From assembly GCF_032362555.1 (NCBI RefSeq), contig NC_083509.1, forward strand, positions 4,363,001 to 4,427,000: a DNA stretch of 64,000 nt, in the 5' to 3' direction. Positions within the stretch are counted from its first letter, which is position 1; every line of letters begins with the position of its first letter. A program made the translations under genes and the position numbers. The stretch is from Amyelois transitella. Lineage: Eukaryota; Arthropoda; Insecta; Lepidoptera; Pyralidae. Below the pieces are notes generated by a model, which was given only the letters and a program-made list of their open reading frames with translations, had not been told where the DNA came from and searched no databases. Positions 48,301 through 57,300 of the stretch are shown here, in pieces.

Positions 48301-51300
48301 TGGCATCAGCTTGGTGCTGAAATTTTTTATACTTACATTAGATCGCCCAGTGCTGAAGTTAAAGTTGATAAGGTTAGTGTTTTCTTGTCTTCAAGATTAT
48401 GCATGCGATCATCACGCTTCCTTGTCAGAAAGATAGGCAGAAACTACATCTTTTAATTGATAAACTGTGGTTAAAGAACCTTCCATATTTAATTAGGTTC
48501 TATGTTACCTATAATTTCTTACTATAAGAACTAAAGTAAAGTGGCTGAAGGTGCAACTGGAAACACTCATACACAAGAGACGGAATGGGTTACTCTTAGA
48601 TAAGACCTATTATTATTGGACCTAAAATGTTTTACTCCATCATGTTGCAGGATACAAGGAAAAGAATGGAAGGATTTCTATTAGGAGATAAGGGACCAGA
48701 AGTTTTTTACGAGGTTCAAGACACGGTGGTCGATACTATACAAGAAAAATATTATTCTTCATTTCTATTGAGTGACCAGTACACGGCTTTGGTAGCTGAA
48801 CTGGCTACTGAGGAAGCTAACAAAGGTAAAACGATTTTGCTAATATTATAAAGGCGAAAGTTCGTAAATTGAAAGGGTTGGGATAAAAAGTAATGAACGA
48901 ATTTTCATAAAATTTTGCAGTAATACGAGTATAACTTAAGCATTAGATTAACGTAATAAGTTAAAAATTACAGAGATTTTGGGCAGGCGAAATTGCGAGT
49001 AACAGCACAAAACAAAGAATTCCCATGAGATGACAGCCTCTTGACTCATTCGATGTGTCAACCGACTTCTTAGAATGCATAGAAAATTTTAATGTTACAC
49101 ATTAAAATTTTCTATGCATTCTAAGAAGTCGGAATATAGAATTATTTATTTTTCTATGCTTAGTTTTTTTCACATTTAACTTAATAAATAATTTTCCAGA
49201 AAGGAAAATGTTTTGAAGTAAATTGGCATTTCTCTATTAATTTACAGAAATAAACTCGGAGCGATCGCCTATAGAAGATCGACAGCTGTCAAATGAATCT
49301 GTATCGTCAGCTGAAAGTGTGGCGGGAACCATTCACTTAGCTGAACATTCCACGTACGCCCGGCGGAAACTGGACCAGTTGCAGGAGAGGCATAATAACA
49401 AGATTCAGGTAATTTTATCTATAACTATTTGTTCGACGCGGATTTAGACCTCGCGTAAACTTAAAATTTTTACAAAATTGTAAATATCTCAAACTACTAC
49501 TTACTACTACTTAACCGATTTTGATGCTCCACGAATTTAAAAATTCCATTTAACATATATTTAAAATTTCATTAAAATCAGACCAACTTTATAATGCCAT
49601 ACCAATCAGGTTCCTCGAGGTTCGTCGCTTACATTCTTTGTATTAAAAAAATATCTAACCTTCCCACATTTCTACTAAATTGCAATTATAGCCCGGAATA
49701 ATATAAACTAAGAAATAAATTTAATTTACTGTCCGATTTCGGATTCTCACCAAAGAGGGCGATAAACCTGTTCAAAATACAAGAGTACAATTATTATTTC
49801 AGGCTTTAGCGGCTCTACGTGCATCTCTCAAGCCGAATTCTCCAGCACTTTCGATGTTAGAGAACGAAGTGGAGAAACTGGCGGGAGAACAAATGCGTCT
49901 GGAGGCTCACCTGGCGAGGACCGACACCTGGGCCGAACACCTGGGGCGGTGGCGCGCTTCTGTTCACAGCGCGGAGGTAACCTTTTTCGTTACTTCTAGA
50001 ATATTCGAGATTTTGAAGGGAGAAGTGGAGGAACTGGCGGGAAAACAGATGCGCCTGGAGGCTTCTATTATTTTTGTGCGCAAGTTAGCAGAGAAAGTAG
50101 GGAAATAGATGTGTATACTTGAAGGAGATGTAACCGCATTGGCTTCCTACCAATGAAGTGAAATTTGCACACACAATTACATCTTTATCCCTTACTGGGT
50201 AGACAGAGCTTGAAACCACATCTGGCTTGAGCTTGGGCAGAGTGAGCTTTACGTCAACCAATAATGTGAAACCAAAAGATACAACAATTATTAAGTGATG
50301 TTGAATAAAAATTATGAATTTGAATTTGATAGCCAAGCCTTGAAAAGAATGAAAGGCCACAAACAGCTGTAAGACTTTATGATGCAATTGACTTTCAAAT
50401 AGTGGCGGGTTGCTAGCACATCGCCTTAAAGAAGAATTTCAAGATTATAAGCCATTCTCTTGATTGTCTTTTACAATAAAAATGTAAATAAAATATAATA
50501 TAAATTAAATTTGTAGATAGTAGAAGAATCGAAGCCGCCCCAATTCGTGATAGTGGTGCACATGGCCGAACAAGACGCCGGCGACGACGAGCGGCCCGAA
50601 CAGATCTCTACGGGATGGGTTCTGCTGAAAACGCTCAACGAATTCCAGGTAATCTATACATGTGAATTATGCGAAGGAAGTAGGGATACAGGCAAATTGA
50701 AAGATGTAGTCTCTGCCTACCCGTCCGGGCAAAATAGCTTGATTTTATCTATAAAAATAATAATTATTTTATTTCGCAATACGAGGATTAGAAAAATCTG
50801 GATTTGCCCGTCTCCAGGTTGTGCAAAATAAAAATAACGACCTAATTATGTTGGTTGACAAAATGGTTGAACTATGTACTTTGACTTAGAGAATGAATAT
50901 AATAATAGAAGAATTTTATGTTTTTTTACAGGATTTACATCGAAAACTAAGGCCTATGTGTGCAGAATTGAAAAACTTGGAGTTGCCATCAAACTCATTC
51001 AAATTTCTCTTCGGTAAAAATGATAAAAACTCCTTGGAGAAGGCGAAACAATTAATACAGAAATATTTAGAGGTATATATATTATAGAAACACCATCTTA
51101 ATATCACACATTTTTAAATACCTACCGTTAGTATTCTAATATTCCAACTTTGTGTAAAACGCGTTTGAAGTACCTACATTTCATGAGATTGGTTAAAGTT
51201 CTTTAAAAATCAGACAGGAAATAAATAATTGTAAATTTTTACTTGCAGTTTGTTTTAGAAGACGACAGACTGAATCAATGCGAGGCTTTGTACACATTCC

Positions 51301-54300
51301 TAAACCCAAGCACCGAGTACCTGAAACAGGGAGACTTACCAAAGAAAAACAAGTTCTCTTTCTCTACTTTATTTAAGAGGTATGTACGCGTGACCAAAAA
51401 AAATATTAATTAGTTTTTTTTTTATTTACAAACTTCCTGGTGGTAAGCATGATGAGGCCTTAAGTGGTGCACGCAAGCTTAAATGGTGCCTATTCACTCT
51501 TACCTTGTATGTATGTATTTATAATACTTTTTGAAAAATATGTTATTGACATATTTTTCGTTGTTTTTTGTTGCACCAATGATTAGTGCTTTTGTTTTAC
51601 AATATCCTCAGGAATAAATGAAATGAGTCTATTCTCTTTTAAAAATCTAAACAACAGAGTCACATTTTGATTGGTTTTTTTTTTAATTCTTATTTAGTAA
51701 CTTAATTTTTTCATTAAAAAAAATCGTCATATGTTTTCACAGTACCAGTAGTGAAGCAACGAACAGATCGTCGCAAGAAAAAGACCTATCATTCACTCAT
51801 TTGTCTGCGGACGAAGACGAAATATCGTTATTGCTGGAAGGCAATGGAGATCCCAACAAGAGCATGACCAATTCTATGCGAGGTAAGTTTAAAGCCTTTG
51901 CTTAAAACGACGAAAATTTTAAATTTGCTTTTTTTTTTAATTAAAAAATATATGCAATGACAAAGAATACTTGCGAGTTACATAATAATTGTGATTTATG
52001 TCATCATATTACCTAATAGAAATGTGTTTGCGAGCTTTAAAACTGTACACACATACATATAGTCACATCTATATCTTGGGGGTGGACAGAGCGAACAGTC
52101 ATAAAAAGAACGAAACGCCACATCAGCTTTATGATGGAAATGAGATTTAAATAGTGATAGGTTGCTAGCTCATCGCCTAAAACCTAAATAAATCTAAATA
52201 TGTATATAAAGGAGGACACTGACTGACTGATTGACTTATATATCAACATACAGCTCACCTGGGTGTGCTGGGTCTGGGAAATTTTGCATGTAGTTTCCTT
52301 ATGTGGTGGACCACATAAAGAAACTACATGCCAAAAAGCCCCCGTAAGGTCCCGCTTAAAGCTCCAGCGGTAAATCCTCTCTTGGTGCACCCTCCCGCTG
52401 TCCAGTTTCATGTAACAGCGATAGCTTTTCGCGCGATAAAAACGGCGTCGCGCGGGCCGTACTACGGGGGCTGGGGTACACTACTAGTATATACCGTCGG
52501 AATGGAAAATCGCTCGCAAAACCTACTGACAAAATATACATAGAATAAAAATAGTAATTTGTTAATTAATCGCTAGGTGGCGCAGTGCTAGGCGAAGAAC
52601 GAGATAGTATAGCGGAACCATTGTACGCGTTACTGAGCGAAGTGTTCGACATGCGCGGCGTGTTCCGCTGGCTCAGGAAGACCTTGGTCACCTTCGTGCA
52701 GATCACATACGGCAGGACCATCAACAGGTATGTCTCCAATAGAACTTGTTATACAGGGTGCCTGGTAAATCGCGTTGGATATATAAAGGGGACAATCAAA
52801 ATCTGATTCTAGTTCCAAATTATTTAAAAAATATCCTAATATAAACAAAATGAGGTTATTTCACAACTACAAATTAAACAAAAAAATATATTTAAGAACT
52901 TTCTCGTGAGCAATGTATGTTCGTACCATTTAATCCTGTAGGTAATTAAATGAACTTGTTTGTTTTCAATACAGACAAATAAAAGAGACGGTATCGTGGT
53001 TGTTCTCCGAACAAATGCTGCACTATTACATCAGCGTGGTTCTCAAGTCTTGGTGGCCAGGAGGAGTTTTAAGTGAAACTGTGCTCAGCCGCAATATGCA
53101 GGACAAAGGTGAGGAAAAGATTTATCAAACTTTAAATGCAAATAGACATCTCATAATAAGACATTTTTTATAATACTAGTTGATGCCCACAACTTTGTTT
53201 GTGTGGTTGAACAATTTTTGTTAATCATTCCTATGTTTGTATAGTTTATCTGGACCATTATGGTTCTCCGTCAAGTGTCCCAGTTTTTAAAATCATTTAT
53301 AGCCTATATGTATGCAGAGATCGTGGCAAGTGGAAAGAGGTAGTCTCTGCCTACCCCTCCGGGAAAGAGGCGTGATTTTATGTATGTATGTATGTATAGC
53401 CTATATGTGCCTGCGATTAGCGTGTACAAACAGGCTTTTTTTTTCAAATATTTACTCTCCTACTGTGTAATGTAAACAATGTGCATGTTTTTGCAAATGT
53501 ATTGTTTCTTGTTATAGAACACACACGCACCCTGGCGTTGCAACAGCTGGACGAAAGCGTAATAGACACGTTCTCTTCACTAGTGGGCGCGCCCGCCGCC
53601 GCTCGGGGAGCACACAAACTGTTCTACACGATACAGAATACGACGCATAACAAACAGCTGTTCTATGTGAGTATATGGCTTTCAAACTATTTTTACCCGG
53701 CTTCAAAAGTTGGGTTATGATGTCTATAGCGGGTGTGGTGTTTCGGGAACGACCGCCAATAAAGGAAAGATCTTCCTTGTGTCGAAGCTTGTATTTATGC
53801 TCCATTCCATAGAAATTCTGATTGCGCGATTTAGACTTCGTCAATATTCGTTGAATAGTTAACTGTGACTGTGATTGACCGATGACGTGTGACGGCAGCT
53901 AAAAGATAGCGTAATTTACACGTTTTCTTCACTAATGACACACATACTGTTCTACATTCTCACAATATCTCTTTTAATTTGTTCACCAGGTAAAGTAAAG
54001 AATTTTAGAATCCCATTTAGAAAGGGGAACATAAAACAAAATTTTTTTTAATGATGTTTGTGAATTTTTGATTTTTGTTACGATATAAAATGCAATAAAA
54101 TAATTAAATTTAAGAATTTATCAATTATCGCATTATAATTTTCTTGCACCACATATACATAGAAAATGATAATATTGAAATAATACTTATATAAAAGTTT
54201 TACTCAGTTTTAATTTGTATAAAATGTCGTATATAATATAAGACAAAAATGCACGTTATGATCACGCAGGACATTGGTTCTAGAGTATAAATGCTAAGGG

Positions 54301-57300
54301 CTAAAATTAGTATTAAAATTACTATAATAGTTGCGTATGACCTGGTGTTGGAGATTTTGGTAGTGAGCTCAACCTTTTCTGGCATTTTACTTACGTCTGA
54401 TATAGTCTGAAAAAAATAATTAGGTAAGTAAATTAGCTATTTCATTTTAAACAGGGTAATGAAGATAGCACGATAGTTAAACATACATACATATGGTCAC
54501 GTCTATATCCCTTGCGGGGTAGAGAGAGCCACCAGTCTTGAAAAGACTGAATGGCCACGTTCAGCTATTTGGCTTAATGATAGAATTGAGATTCAAAATT
54601 TCAAATTTAAAAAAAAAATAGGTTGCTAGCCCATCGCCTAAAACAGAATCCCAAGTTTGTAAACCTATCCCTTAGTCGCCTTCTACGATATCCATGGGAA
54701 AGAGATGGAGTGGTCCTATTCTTTTTTGTATTGGTGCCGAGAACCACACGGCACGATAGTTAAAATTGAAAATAATTGAAGTTTATGATTGTATATTTAC
54801 TTACACTGAAATAAGTTGCATTTTCTGTATTGACAAACAGTATTTTTTCTCCCAAAATCGTCTCTGTGGATAAAGTAAATTTATTAATATAATTATTATA
54901 AATAAGTATACACGGAAAAAAATACAGATTATTTATAGTGCGCTACCCATGAAAACAGTTAGAGATATGTGTTTTGGATTACTAATTCAACTTTTGAATT
55001 AATATCCAAAACACAGACCAATTAGAAAAATTGTTCGTTATCCACCATGATCTGACTAAAGAACGAACCCAGGATAAAAAAATCCAGGACAAATAAGAAA
55101 TTATATTTACATATAATTTGTAATAAACTTTCACTCTCAAATATCTTTTTCATAGCTAAAAATCACATAATTTTTTAGTTCTGAGTGGCCCTAAAAAGCA
55201 TTAGACAGGAGGAAGGGAGGGAGAGTTTGTCTCCTAACATGAAAAACCTATCTTACCACTACTATCCACACCTATACTATTAAGTTCATCAATTTCGCCG
55301 TGCCTGATCTCAATAGTATTGTAGTCTTCACTGTATCGGTGCATTTCGGTTGCCAGTACGTCTGCAAAATCCCCTTTAACTCTATATTTAAATCGTCTTT
55401 GGATTTCGTTCAGGAATAAAAACGCTCTGGAGCGTTGACATGCCTGTAAAGTTCAAAATTAATGATTTTAGAATTACAGTCTAAATAATTGGCACTATAA
55501 CAAAGTACTGTGCATCCAGATTCTCTCTCTTTCCCTCTTTGTATCGATTGCATTCTTAACTGTGTTGGTTTTGAGTTATTTAAAGTTTGAGTTAGTCAGC
55601 ATCAATCCAGCCACCAATTTTTCTTGTTAATTTTTAATGCACAGGTTGCTAATACTTTTAGTTCTTAAATCGCCTTTTAAGATTTTTCACTTTGTCAAAA
55701 ACAGCAGGAAAATCCAGCGTTTAAAATTTTTAATTTTTATGTACATTTTTAACGTATTTCATTGTGTTGTTCATGTCATTGGGTTGAAGAATAATTTATT
55801 TAAGCCTTTTCTATTCATTTTTCATAAGAACAAATACACATTTAATGGATACAAATGTGTAGTCATGGCAGGAAGGTTGTTTTAATTTTTCACGAAATTA
55901 TGAAACTTACCTTGTCCGTGATACAGAAATAAAAATGTGCTTCTTCTAAAATGTAGTGGAACAAATAATGCCCGTGGAAATATGTCATCTTCCCTTTCCC
56001 AGGAGAAAGTTTGGACATAACTTCTTCTAAAATCTCCATAAAATTACCGTCGCATGAAGCATATTTCGATTTGATTATTTTATTACATGCTATGGCACTG
56101 AATAGTATAGGCATTTTTACTTTTGAATTTTTTTCACGATTTCAAGTTATTAAAGAATGATTGATGAAGAACTCGAGGAAATAATTATACGTTAAATTTG
56201 AATTACATATCTTCTATTTTTAATTTAATGTCTTTATTATACATATATATTTTGAACACTCACTCTATTGTAACTGAACATACAGCCTTGGCCAAAAGTC
56301 TTAGGCACCCCCAACTTTTATTAAAATAATGAAGTAAAACAACTTTTATTTTCTATATTTATTTATTTCTTAAAAATCAGGTTAATATAAACAAGAAAAG
56401 CTTAAAATCTAGTAGGTCCACCTTTAGATTTTATTACTGCACTGATTCGAGCCGGCATGCTGCGTACTAACTTTGTACACTCATTCCTAGAAATACTGTT
56501 CCATTCTTAAACTAATGCATTTTTAATGCACTTTTTGATGAAATACTATGCTCCTTGATCCTCTGCTTTAAAATACCCCAAAGATGCTCAATTGGGTTGA
56601 GGTCTGGAGACTGCATCGGCCAATCCAGCACCTCAATATTATTTTCAACAACCAACGCATCACTATCCCTGACTTATGACACGGTGCGTTGTCTTGCTGA
56701 AAAATGACGCCGTCTAGGTTGAGGTTACCGTAAATGCTTATTAGCGATGGTATTAGACGAGTTTTGAGTACTTGGATGTACTTTTCACTGTTCATACGAC
56801 CTTCACAAACAAACATTTCACCAACGCCATCGGCAGCCATGCAGCCCCAGATCATAATACTACCTCTGCCGTGCTTGCCAGTATGTACAACGCAATCTGC
56901 ATGGTATTCTGCGCCCATACGTCGCCTCACAAAGGTCACACCCGGTGTCCCAAAAACCTGGTTGAGGAAAAAACAATACCTATTAGGAAATTGATTATAA
57001 TTTGTAATATTAGAGTGGAACTAAAAAGGAAAAGTTCTTAATTATAAGAAAACTACTAGAATTGACTCACCTTAAAGTTAGATTCATCAGACCACACCAC
57101 ATTAGCCCAATCTTCCTCTGTGAAATGTTGGTACTGCAAAGCTATTCTAGGCGCTTCTTTTAATTAGTTTCTGACAGCCTAGGCTTCTTCCTGGCTTTGC
57201 AACCTTTTAGGCCTGCTTCGCCGAGTCTTCTTCTGTCGGTTCGCGAACTTTTTGACTTTCCAGCTTCATCTGACAAAGCAGCAGCAAGCGCGGATGAAGT

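Noticed and set aside
54200-56114. Processed (retro) pseudogene of VAMP7
   Set aside because: All three introns are kept at the same phases and there is no poly(A) tract or flanking duplication around the gene.
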